A stretch of DNA of 64,000 bases from Amblyomma americanum. Taxonomy: Eukaryota; Arthropoda; Arachnida; Ixodida; Ixodidae. The position numbers were made by a program, and so were the translations under genes. Shown one piece after another: positions 52,096 to 63,642 of the stretch. The stretch covers positions 147,152,121-147,216,120 of the forward strand of contig NC_135504.1 in NCBI RefSeq assembly GCF_052857255.1, in the 5' to 3' direction. Position 1 is the stretch's first letter; the number at the start of each line of letters is the position of its first letter. A model generated the notes under the pieces. That model was given only the letters and a program-made list of their open reading frames with translations, was not told where the DNA came from and did not search any database.

Positions 52096-55000
52096 GCTTG
52101 TTTCGTTGTAATAAGCACGAATACATGCTTTTCGCGCAGTTATAAGAGAAAAAGTTTTGACGCGTATCAGAGGAACACTTGTAAAACCGATGTGTTGTGA
52201 TTTAGCTCATCTCGGTCTAAAACAGCTTGCTTCGTTGTATTAAGCACGAATACATGCTTTTCGCGCAGTTATAAGAGAAAAAGATTTGACGCGTATCACA
52301 TGGACACTTGTAAAACCGATGTGTTCAGATCTAGCTCGTTTTGGTCTAAAACAGCTTGTTTCGTTGTATTAATCAAGAATACATGCTTTTCGCGCAGTTA
52401 TAAGAGAAAAAGTTTTGACGCGTTTCACAGGGACACTTGTAAAACTGATGTGTTCAGATTTAGCTCGCTTCGGTCTAAAACAACTTGTTTCGTTGTAATA
52501 AGCACGAATACATGCTTTTAGCCCAGTTATAAGAGGAAAAGTTTTGACGCTTATCACATGGATACTTGTAAAACCGATGTGTTTAGATATAGCTCATTTT
52601 GGTATAAAAGCGCTTGTTTCGTTGTACTAAGCAAGAATACATGCTTTTCGCGCAGTTATAAGAGAAAAAGTTTTGACGCGTTTCACAGGGACACTTGTAA
52701 AACCGATGTGTTCAGATTTAGCTCGTTTCGGTCTAAAACAACTTGTTTCGTTGTATTAAGCACGAATACATGCTTTTAGCCCAGTTATAAGAGAAAAAGT
52801 TTTGACGCGTATCAGAGGAACACTTGTAAAACCGATGTGTTGTGATTTAGCTCATCTCGGTCTAAAACAGCTTGTTTCGTTGTATTAAGCACGAATACAT
52901 GCTTTTCGCGTAGTTATAGAAGAAAAAAGTTTTGACGCGTATTGGACTTGTAAAACCGATGTGTTCAGATTTAGCTCATCTTGGTCTAAAACAGCTTGTT
53001 TCGTTGTATTAAGCACGAATACATGCTTTTCGCGCAGTTATAAGAGGAAAAGTTTTGACGCGTATCAGAGGAACACTTGTAAAACCGATGTGTTGTGATT
53101 TAGCTCATCTCGGTCTAAAACAGCTTGTTTCGTTGTATTAAGCACGAATACATGCTTTTCGCGCAGTTATAAGAGAAAAAGTTTTGACGCGTTTCACAGG
53201 GACACTTGTAAAACCGATGTGTTCAGATTTAGCTCGTTTCGGTCTAAAACAACTTGTTTCGTTGTATTAAGCACGAATACATGCTTTTAGCCCAGTTATA
53301 AGAGAAAAAGTTTTGACGCGTATCAGAGGAACACTTGTAAAACCGATGTGTTGTGATTTAGCTCATCTCGGTCTAAAACAGCTTGTTTCGTTGTATTAAG
53401 CACGAATACATGCTTTTCGCGCAGTTATAAGAGAAAAAGTTTTGACGCGTATCAGAGGAAGACTTGTAAAACCGATGTGTTGTGATTTAGCTCGTTTCTG
53501 TCTAAAACAGCTTGTTTCGTTGTATTAAGCACGAATACATGCTTTTCGCGCAGTTATAAGAGAAAAAGTTTTGACGCGTATCACATGGACACTTGTAAAA
53601 CCGATGTGTTCAGATCTAGCTCGTTTTGGTCTAAAACAGCATGTTTCGTTGTATTAAGCAATAATACATGCTTTTCGCGCAGTTATAAGAGAAAAAGTTT
53701 TGACGCGTTTCACAGGGACACTTGTAAAACCGATGTGTTCAGATTTAGCTCATCTCGGTCTAAAACAGCTAGTTTCGTTGTATTAAGCACGAATACATGC
53801 TTTTCGAGCAGTTATAAGAGAAAAAGTTTTGACGCGTATCACGTAAATACTTGTAAAACCGATGTGTTTAGATATAGCTCGTTTTGGTATAAAACAGCTT
53901 GTTTCGTTGTTTTAAGCACGAATACATGCTTTTCGCGCAGTTATAAGAGAAAAAAGTTTTGACGCGTATCACATGGACACATTTAAAACCGATGTGTTCA
54001 GATTTAGCTCGTTTCGGTCTAAAACAACTTGTTTCGTTGTATTAAGCACGAATACATGCTTTTAGCCCAGTTATAAGAGAAAAAGTTTTGACGCGTATCA
54101 GAGGAACACTTGTAAAACCGATGTGTTGTGATTTAGCTCATCTCGGTCTAAAACAGCTTGTTTCGTTGTATTAAGCACGAATACATGCTTTTCGCGTAGT
54201 TATAGAAGAAAAAGTTTTGACGCGTATTGAACTTGTAAAACCGATGTGTTCAGATTTAGCTCACCTTGGTCTAAAACAGCTTGTTTCGTTGTATTAGGCA
54301 CGAATACATGCTTTTCGCGCAGTTATAAGAGGAAAAGTTTTGACGCGTATCAGAGGAACACTTGTAAAACCGATGTGTTGTGATTTAGCTCATCTCGGTC
54401 TAAAACAGCTTGTTTCGTTGTATTAAGCACGAATACATGCTTTTCGCGCAGTTATAAGAGAAAAAGTTTTGACGCGTTTCACAGGGACACTTGTAAAACC
54501 GATGTGTTCAGATTTAGCTCGTTTCGGTCTAAAACAACTTGTTTCGTTGTATTAAGCACGAATACATGCTTTTAGCCCAGTTATAAGAGAAAAAGTTTTG
54601 ACGCGTATCAGAGGAACACTTGTAAAACCGATGTGTTGTGATTTAGCTCATCTCGGTCTAAAACAGCTTGTTTCGTTGTATTAAGCACGAATACATGCTT
54701 TTCGCGCAGTTATAAGAGAAAAAGTTTTGACGCGTATCAGAGGAACACTTGTAAAACCGATGTGTTGTGATTTAGCTCATCTCGGTCTAAAACAGCTTGT
54801 TTCGTTGTATTAAGCACGAATACATGCTTTTCGCGCAGTTATAAGAGAAAAAGTTTTGACGCGTATCACATGGACACTTGTAAAACCGATGTGTTCAGAT
54901 CTAGCTCGTTTTGGTCTAAAACAGCTTGTTTCGTTGTATTAATCAAGAATACATGCTTTTCGCGCAGTTATAAGAGAAAAAGTTTTGACGCGTTTCACAG

Positions 55001-58000
55001 GGACACTTGTAAAACCGATGTGTTCAGATTTAGCTCGCTTCGGTCTAAAACAACTTGTTTCGTTGTATTAAGCACGAATACATGCTTTTAGCCCAGTTAT
55101 ACGAGGAAAAGTTTTGACGCTTATCACATGGATACTTGTAAAACCGATGTGTTTAGATATATCTCATTTTGGTATAAAACCGCTTGTTTCGTTGTACTAA
55201 GCAAGAATACATGCTTTTCGCGCAGTTATAAGAGAAAAAGTTTTGACGCGTTTCACAGGGACACTTGTAAAACCGATGTGTTCAGATTTAGCTCGTTTCG
55301 GTCTAAAACAACTTGTTTCGTTGTATTAAGCACGAATACATGCTTTTAGCCCAGTTATAAGAGAAAAAGTTTTGACGCGTATCAGAGGAACACTTGTAAA
55401 ACCGATGTGTTGTGATTTAGCTCATCTCGGTCTAAAACAGCTTGTTTCGTTGTATTAAGCACGAATACATGCTTTTCGCGTAGTTATAGAAGAAAAAGTT
55501 TTGACGCGTATTGGACTTGTAAAACCGATGTGTTCAGATTTAGCTCATCTTGGTCTAAAACAGCTTGTTTCGTTGTATTAAGCACGAATACATGCTTTTC
55601 GCGCAGTTATAAGAGGAAAAGTTTTGACGCGTATCAGAGGAACACTTGTAAAACCGATGTGTTGTGATTTAGCTCATCTCGGTCTAAAACAGCTTGTTTC
55701 GTTGTATTAAGCAAGAATACATGCTTTTCGCGCAGTTATAAGAGAAAAAGTTTTGACGCGTTTCACAGGGACACTTGTAAAACCGATGTGTTCAGATTTA
55801 GCTCGTTTCGGTCTAAAACAACTTGTTTCGTTGTATTAAGCACGAATACATGCTTTTAGCCCAGTTATAAGAGAAAAAGTTTTGACGCGTATCAGAGGAA
55901 CACTTGTAAAACCGATGTGTTGTGATTTAGCTCATCTCGGTCTAAAACAGCTTGTTTCGTTGTATTAAGCACGAATACATGCTTTTCGCGTTATAAAAGA
56001 AAAAGTTTTGACGCGTATCAGAGGAAGACTTGTAAAACCGATGTGTTGTGATTTAGCTCGTTTCTGTCTAAAACAGCTTGTTTCGTTGTATTAAGCACGA
56101 ATACATGCTTTTCGCGCAGTTATAAGAGAAAAAGTTTTGACGCGTATCACATGGACACTTGTAAAACCGATGTGTTCAGATCTAGCTCGTTTTGGTCTAA
56201 AACAGCATGTTTCGTTGTATTAAGCAAGAATACATGCTTTTCGCGCAGTTATAAGAGAAAAAGTTTTGACGCGTTTCACAGGGACACTTGTAAAACCGAT
56301 GTGTTCAGATTTAGCTCATCTCGGTCTAAAACAGCTAGTTTCGTTGTATTAAGCACGAATACATGCTTTTCGAGCAGTTATAAGAGAAAAAGTTTTGACG
56401 CGTATCACGTGGATACTTGTAAAACCGATGTGTTTAGATATAGCTCGTTTTGGTATAAAACAGCTTGTTTCGTTGTTTTAAGCACGAATACATGCTTTTC
56501 GCGCAGTTATAAGAGAAAAAAGTTTTGACGCGTATCACATGGACACATTTAAAACCGATGTGTTCAGATTTAGCTCGTTTCGGTCTAAAACAACTTGTTT
56601 CGTTGTATTAAGCACGAATACGTGCTTTTCGCGTAGTTATAGAAGAAAAAGTTTTGACGCGTATTGGACTTGTAAAACCGATGTGTTCAGATTTAGCTCA
56701 TCTCGGTCTCAAACAGCTTGATTCGTTGTATTAAGCACGAATACATGCTTTTCGCGCAGTTATAAGAGAAAAAGTTTTGACGCGTATCAGAGGAAGACTT
56801 GTAAAACCGATGTGTTGTGATTTAGCTCGTTTCGGTCTAAAACAGCTTGTTTCGTTGTACTAAGCACGAATACATGCTTTTCGCGCAGTTATAAGAGAAA
56901 AAGTTTTGACGCGTATAACATGGACACTTGTAAAACCGATGTGTTCAGATCTAGCTCGTTTTAGTCTAAAACAGATTGTTTCGTTGTATTAAGCAAGAAT
57001 ACATGCTTTTCGCGCAGTTATAAGAGAAAAAGTTTTGACGCGTATCACATGGACACTTGTAAAACCGATGTGTTCAGATTTAGCTCGTTTCGGTCTAAAA
57101 CAACTTGTTTCGTTGTATTAAGCACGAATACATGCTTTTAGCGCAGTTAGAAGGGAAAAAGTTTTGACGCGTATCACATGGACACTTGTAAAACCGATGT
57201 GTTCAGATCTAGCTCGTTTTGGTCTAAAACAGCTTGTTTCGTTGTATTAAGCACGAATACATGCTGTTCGCGCAGTTATAAGAGAAAAAGTTTTGACGCG
57301 TATCACAGGGACACTTGTAAAACCGATGTGTTCAGATTTAGCTCGTTTCGGTCTAAAACAACTTGTTTCGTTGTATTAAGCACGAATACATGCTTTTTGC
57401 GCAGTTATAAGAGAAAAAGTTTTGACGCGTATCACAGGGACACTTGTAAAACCGATGTGTTCAGATTTAGCTCATCTCGGTCTAAAACAGCTTGTTTCTT
57501 TGTAATAAGCACGAATACATGCTTTTCGCGCAGTTATAAGAGAAAAAGTTTTGACGCGTGCCACAGGGACACTTGTAAAACCGGTGTTTAGATTTTCCTC
57601 GTTTCGGACTAAAACAGCTTGCTTCGTTGTATTAAGCACGAATACATGCTTTTCGCGCAGTTATAAGAGAAAAAGTTTTGACGCGTATAACATGGACACT
57701 TGTAAAACCGATATGTTCAGATCTAGCTCGTTTTGGTCAAAAACAGCTTGTTTCGTTGTATTAAGCACGAATACATGCTTTTCGCGCAGTTATAAGAGAA
57801 AAAGTTTTGACGCGTATCAGAGGAACACTTGTAAAACCGATGTGTTGTGATTTAGCTCATCTCGGTCTAAAACACCTTGTTTCGTTGTATTACGCACGAA
57901 TACATCCTTTTCGCGCTGTTATAAGAGAAAAAGTTTTGACGCGTATCACATGGACACTTGTAAAACCGATGTGTTCAGATCTAGCTCGTTTTGGTCTAAA

Positions 58001-60945
58001 ACAGCTTGTTTCGTTGTATTAATCAAGAATAGATGCTTTTCGCGCAGTTATAAGAGAAAAAGTTTTGACGCGTTTCATAGGGACACTTGTAAAACGGATG
58101 TGTTCAGATTTAGCTCGCTTCGGTCTAAACCAACTTGTTTCGTTGTATTAAGCACGAATACATGCTTTTCGCGCAGTTATAAGAGAAAAAGTTTTGACGC
58201 GTATCACATGGACACTTGTAAAACCGATGTGTTCAGATCTAGCTCGTTTTGGTCTAAAACAGCTTGTTTCGTTGTATTAAGCAAGAATACATGCTTTTCG
58301 CGCAGTTATAAGAGAAAAAGCTTTGACGCGTTTCACAGGGACACTTGTAAAACCGATGTGTTCAGATTTAGCTCGTTTCGGTCTAAAACAACGTGTTTCG
58401 TTGTATTAAGCACGAATACATGCTTTTAGCCCAGTTATAAGAGAAAAAGTTTTGACGCTTATCACATGGACACTTGTAAAACCGATGTGTCTAAAACAGC
58501 TAGTTCGTTGTATTAAGCACGAATACATGCTGTTCGCGCAGTTATAAGAGAAAAAGTTTTAACGCGTGTCACAGGGACACTTGTAAAACCGATGTGTTCA
58601 GATATAGCTCGTTTTGGTATAAAACAGCTTGTTTCGTTGTTTTAAGCACGAATACATGCTTTTCGCGCAGTTATAAGAGAAAAAAGTTTTGACGCGTATC
58701 ACATGTACACATTTAAAACCGATGTGTTCAGATTTAGCTCGTTTCGGTCTAAAACAACTTGTTTCGTTGTATTAGGCACGAATACGTGCTTTTCGCGCAG
58801 TTATAAGAGAAAAAGTTTTGACGCGTATCACGTGGATACTTGTAAAACCGATGTGTTTAGATATAGCTCGTTTCGGTCTAAAACAGCTTGTTTCGTTGTA
58901 TTAAGCAAGAATACATGCTTTTCGCGCAGTTATAAGAGAAAAAGTTTTGACACGTGTCACAGGGACACTTGTTAAACCGATGTGTTCAGATTTACGTCGT
59001 TTCGGACTAAAACAGCTTGTTTCGTTGGATTAAGCACGAATACATGCTTTTCGCGCATTTATAAGAGAAAAAAGTTTTGACGCGTATCACATGGACACAT
59101 TTAAAACCGATGTGTCCAGATTTAGCTCGTTTCGGTCTAAAACAGCTTGTTTCGTTGTATTAAGCACGAATACATGCTTTTCGCGCAGTTATAAGAGAAA
59201 AAGTTTTGACGCGTATCACATGGACACTTGTAAAACCGATGTGTTCAGATTTAGGTCGTTTCGGTCTAAAACAACTTGTTTCGTTGTATTAAGCACGAAT
59301 ACATGCTTTTCGCGCAGTTATAAGAGAAAAAGGTTTTGACGCGTGTCACAGGGACACTTGTAAAACCGATGTGTTTAGATATAGCTCGTTTTGGTATAAA
59401 ACAGCTTGTTTCGTTCTTTTCAGCACGAATACATGCTGTTCGCGCAGTTAAAAGAGAAAAAGGTTTGACGCGTGTCACAGGGACACTTGTAAAACCGATG
59501 TGTTCAGATTTAGCTCGTTTCGGTCTAAAACAGCTTGTTTCGTTGTATTAAGCAAGAATACATGCTTTTCGCGCAGTTATAAGAGAAAAAGTTTTGACGC
59601 GTGTCACAGGGACACTTGTAAACCGGTGTTCAGATTTACCTCGTTTCGGACTAAAACAGCTTGTTTCGTTGGATTAAGCACGAATACATGCTTTTCGCGC
59701 AGTTATAAGAGAAAAAAGTTTTGACGCGATTCACATGGACACATTTAAAACCGATGTTTTCAGATTTAGCTCGTTTCGGTCTAAAACAGCTTGTTTCGTT
59801 GTATTAAGCAAGAATACATACTTTTCGCACAGTTATAAGAGCAAAAGATTTGACGCGTTTCACAGGGACACTTGTAAAACCGATGTGTTCAGATTTAGCT
59901 CGTTTCGGTCTAAAACAACTTGTTTCGTTGTATTAAGCACGAATACATGCTTTTCGCGCAGTTATAAGAGAAAAAGTTTTGACGCGTGTCACAGGGACAC
60001 TTGTAAAACCGATATGTTTAGATATAACTCGTTTTGGTATAAAACAGGTTGCTTCGTTGTTTTAAACAAGAATACGTGCTTTTCGCGTAGTTATAGAAGA
60101 AAAAGTTCTGACGCGTATTAGAGGGACTTGTAAAACCGATGTGTTCAGATTTTGCTTATCTGGGTCTAAAACAGCTTGTTTCGTTGTATTAAGCACGAAT
60201 ACATGCTTTTCGCGCAGTTATAAGAGAAAAAGTTTTGACGCGTATCAGAGGAAGACTTGTAAAACCGATGTGTTCAGATCTAGCTCATCTCGGTCTAAAA
60301 CAGCTAGTTTCGTTGTATTAAGCAAGAATACATGCTTTTCGCGCAGTTATAAGAGAAAAAGTTCTGACGCGTATTAGAGGGACTTGTAAAACCGATGTGT
60401 TTAGATTTAGCTCATCTCGGTCTAAAACAGCTTGTTTCGTTGTATTAAGCACGAATACATGCTTTTCGCGCAGTTATAAGAGAAAAGTTTTGACGCCTAT
60501 CACATGGACACTTGTAAAACCAATGTGTTCAGATCTAGCTCGTTTTGGTCTAAAACAGCTTGTTTCGTTGTATTAAGCAAGAATACATGCTTTTCGCGCA
60601 GTTATAAGAGAAAAAGTTTTGACGCGTTTCACAGGGACACTTGTAAAACCGATGTGTTCAGATTTAGCTCGTTTCGGTCTAAACCAACTTGTTTCGTTGT
60701 ATTAAGCACGAATACATGCTTTTCGCGGAGTTATAAGAGAAAAAGTTTTGACGCGTATCACGTGGATACTTGTAAAGCGGATGTGGTTAGATATAGCTCG
60801 TTTTGTTATAAAACCGCTTGTTTCGTTGTTTTAAGCAACAATACGTGCTTTTCGCGTAGTTATAGAAGAAAAAGTTTTGACGCGTATTGGACTTTAAAAC
60901 CGATGTGTTCAGATTTAGCTCATCTCGGTCTAAAACAGCTTGTTT
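52096..60945. repeat. 8.9-kb higher-order repeat, copy 3 (~8842 bp)
   Basis: It keeps the monomer lost from copy 2 (offset 8971 for 46157 to 55128) but lacks a different monomer at about 60263-60286. There 'aagacttgtaaaacc' runs directly into a 'gctcatctcgg' monomer. Private substitutions include C at 52230, A at 52498, G at 52610, T at 53662 and A at 60522. The periodicity stops near 60950, where copies 1 and 2 continue into the next unit and this one does not. Confidence 0.92.
58433..58539 (+). repeat. 107-bp truncated monomer (copy 3)
   Basis: Homologue of the 49462 monomer at offset 8971, with the same internal join and the same following 'atgctgttcgcg' variant. Confidence 0.92.
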
Positions 60946-62398
60946 CGTTGTATTAAGCACGAATACATGCTTTACGCGCAGTTATAAGAGAAAAAGTTTT
61001 AACGCGTATCAGAGGAAGACTTGTAAAACCGATGTGTTGTGATTTAGCTCGTTTCGGTCTAAAACAGCTTGTTTCGTTGTATTAAGCACGAATACATGCT
61101 TTTCGCGCAGTTATAAGAGAAAAAGTTTTGACGCGTCTCACAGGGACACTTGTAAAACCGATGTGTTCAGATTTAGCTTGTTTCGGTCTAAAACAACTTG
61201 TTTCGTTGTATTAAGCACGAATACATGCTTTTAGCGCAGTTATAGGAGAAAAAGTTTTGACGCGTATCACATGGACACTTGTAAAACCGATGTGTTCAGA
61301 TCTAGCTCGTTTTGGTCTAAAACAGCTTGTTTCGTTGTATTAAGCACGAATACATGCTGTTCGCGCAGTTATAAGAGAAAAAGTTTTGACGCGTGTCACA
61401 GGAACACTTGCAAAACCGATGTGTTCAGATTTAGCTCATCTCGGTCTAAAACAGCTAGTTTCGTTGTATTAAGCATGAATACATGCTTTTCGCGCAGTTA
61501 TAGGAGGAAAAGTTTTGACGCGTATCACATGGACACTTGTAAAACCGATGTGTTCAGATCTAGCTCGTTTTGGTCTAAAACAGCTTGTTTCGTTGTATTA
61601 AGCAAGAATACATGCTTTTCGCGCAGTTATAAGAGAAAAAGTTTTGACGCGTTTCACAGGGACACTTGTAAAACCGATGTGTTCAGATATAGCTCGTTTC
61701 GGTCTAAAACAGCTTGTTTCGTTGTATTAAGCAAGAATACACGCTTTTAGCGCAGTTATAAGAGAAAAAGTTTTGACGCGTATCACATGGACACTTGTAA
61801 AACCGATGTGTTCAGATCTAGCTCGTTTTGGTCTAAAACAGCTTGTTTCGTTGTATTAAGCACGAATACATGCTGTTCGCGCAGTTATAAGAGAAAAAGT
61901 TTTGACGCGTGTCACAGGAACACTTGCAAAACCGATGTGTTCAGATTTAGCTCATTTCGGTCTAAAACAGCTAGTTTCGTTGTATTAAGCACGAATACAT
62001 GCTTTTCGCGCAGTTATAAGAGAAAAAGTTTTGACGCGTGTCACAGGGACACTTGTAAAACCGATGTGTTCAGATTTACCTCGTTTCGGACTAAAACAGC
62101 TTGTTTCGTTGGATTAAGCACGAATACATGCTTTTCGCGCAGTTATAAGAGAAAAAGTTTTGACGCGTCTCACAGGGACACTTGTAAAACCGATGTGTTC
62201 AGATTTAGCTCGTTTCGGTCTAAAACAACTTGTTTCGTTGTATTAAGCACGAATACATGCTTTTAGCGCAGTTATAAGAGAAAAAGTTTTGACGCGTTTC
62301 ACAGGGACACTTGTAAAATCGATGTGTTCAGATTTAGCTCGTTTCGGTCTAAACCAACTTGTTTCGTTGTATTAAGCACGAATACATGCTTTTCGCGG

Positions 62399-62634
62399 AG
62401 TTATAAGAGAAAAAGTTTTGACGCGTATCAGAGGAAGACTTGTAAAACTGATGTGTTGTGATTTAGCTCGTTTCGGTCTAAAACAGCTTGTTTCGTTGTA
62501 TTAAGCACGAATACATGCTTTTGACGCGTATCACATGGACACTTGTAAAACCGATGTGTTCAGATCTAGCTCGTTTTAGTCTAAAACAGCTAGCTTGTTT
62601 CGTTCTATTAAGCACGAATACATGCTGTTCGCGC
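62399..62634 (+). repeat. Two monomers fused by a 26-bp deletion, with a 4-bp duplication
   Basis: At 62519-62522 'atgctttt' runs straight into 'gacgcgtatcac', removing 26 bp that normally spans the monomer join; TTTT is present at both ends of the lost segment. Further on, 'cagctagcttgtttcg' at about 62588-62603 carries an extra 4 bp (AGCT repeated). The pair measures 236 bp instead of 258. Confidence 0.9.
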
Positions 62635-63536
62635 AGTTATAAGAGAAAAAGTTTTGACGCGTGTCACAGGGACACTTGTAAAACCGATGTGTTCAGATTG
62701 AGCTCATCTCGGTCTAAAACAGCTAGTTTCGTTGTATTAAGCACGAATACATGCTTTTCGCGCAGTTATAAGAGAAAAAGTTTTGACGCGTCTCACAGGG
62801 ACACTTGTAAAACCGATGTGTTCAGATTTAGCTCGTTTCGGTCTAAAACAACTTCTTTCGTTGTAATAAGCACGAATACATGCTTTTAGCGCAGTTATAA
62901 GAGAAAAAGTTTTGACGCGTGTCACAGGAACACTTGCAAAACCGATGTGTTCAGATTTAGCTCATCTCGGTCTATAACAGCTAGTTTCGTTGTATTAAGC
63001 ACGAATACATGCTTTTCGCGCAGTTATAAGAGGAAAAGTTTTGACGCGTATCACACGGACACTTGTAAAACCGATGTGTTCAGATTTAGCTCGTTTCGGT
63101 CTAAAACAACTTGTTTCGTTGTATTAAGCACGAATACATGCTTTTAGCCCAGTTATAAGAGAAAAAGTTTTGACGCGTATCAGAGGAACACTTGTAAAAC
63201 CGATGTGTTGTGATTTAGCTCATCTCGGTCTAAAACAGCTTGTTTCGTTGTATTAAGCACGAATACATGCTTTTCGCGCAGTTTTAAGAGAAAAAGTTTT
63301 GACGCGTATCACATGGACACTTGTAAAACCGATGTGTTCAGATCTAGCTCGTTTTGGTCTAAAACAGCTTGTTTCGTTGTATTAATCAAGAATACATGCT
63401 TTTCGCGCAGTTATAAGAGAAAAAGTTTTGACGCGTTTCACAGGGACACTGTAAAACCGATGTGTTCAGATTTAGCTCGCTTCGGTCTAAAACAACTTGT
63501 TTCATTGTATTAAGCACGAATACATGCTTTTAGCCC

Positions 63537-63642
63537 AGTTATAAGAGAAAAGGTTTGACGCTTATCACATGGACACTTGTAAAACCGATGTGTCTAAAAC
63601 AGCTAGTTCGTTGTATTAAGCACGAATACATGCTTTTCGCGC
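63537..63642 (+). repeat. 106-bp truncated monomer in right flank
   Basis: It carries the same 21-bp loss and 'cagctagttcg' as the 107-bp monomers of the 8.9-kb repeats, plus one further base lost in 'gagaaaaggtttgacg'. It lies outside the threefold periodicity, so it shows common ancestry between the flank and the 8.9-kb unit. The following monomer differs from the one in the long HOR. Confidence 0.88.

Noticed and set aside
34283..60945. Assembly artefact as the explanation for three 8.9-kb copies
   Set aside because: The copies carry different private substitutions and different single-monomer losses, which simple duplication of one contig would not produce. Exact copy number still cannot be confirmed without the reads.
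90..63513. Around a hundred forward ORFs of 60-360 codons sharing the same repeated peptide (DTCKTDVFRSSSFWSKTACF-like)
   Set aside because: They are the satellite monomer read in its stop-free frame. They begin and end wherever a class with a stop or a 1-2-bp indel occurs, start codons fall at arbitrary places, no non-repeat domain is attached, and class differences are not biased to silent sites.
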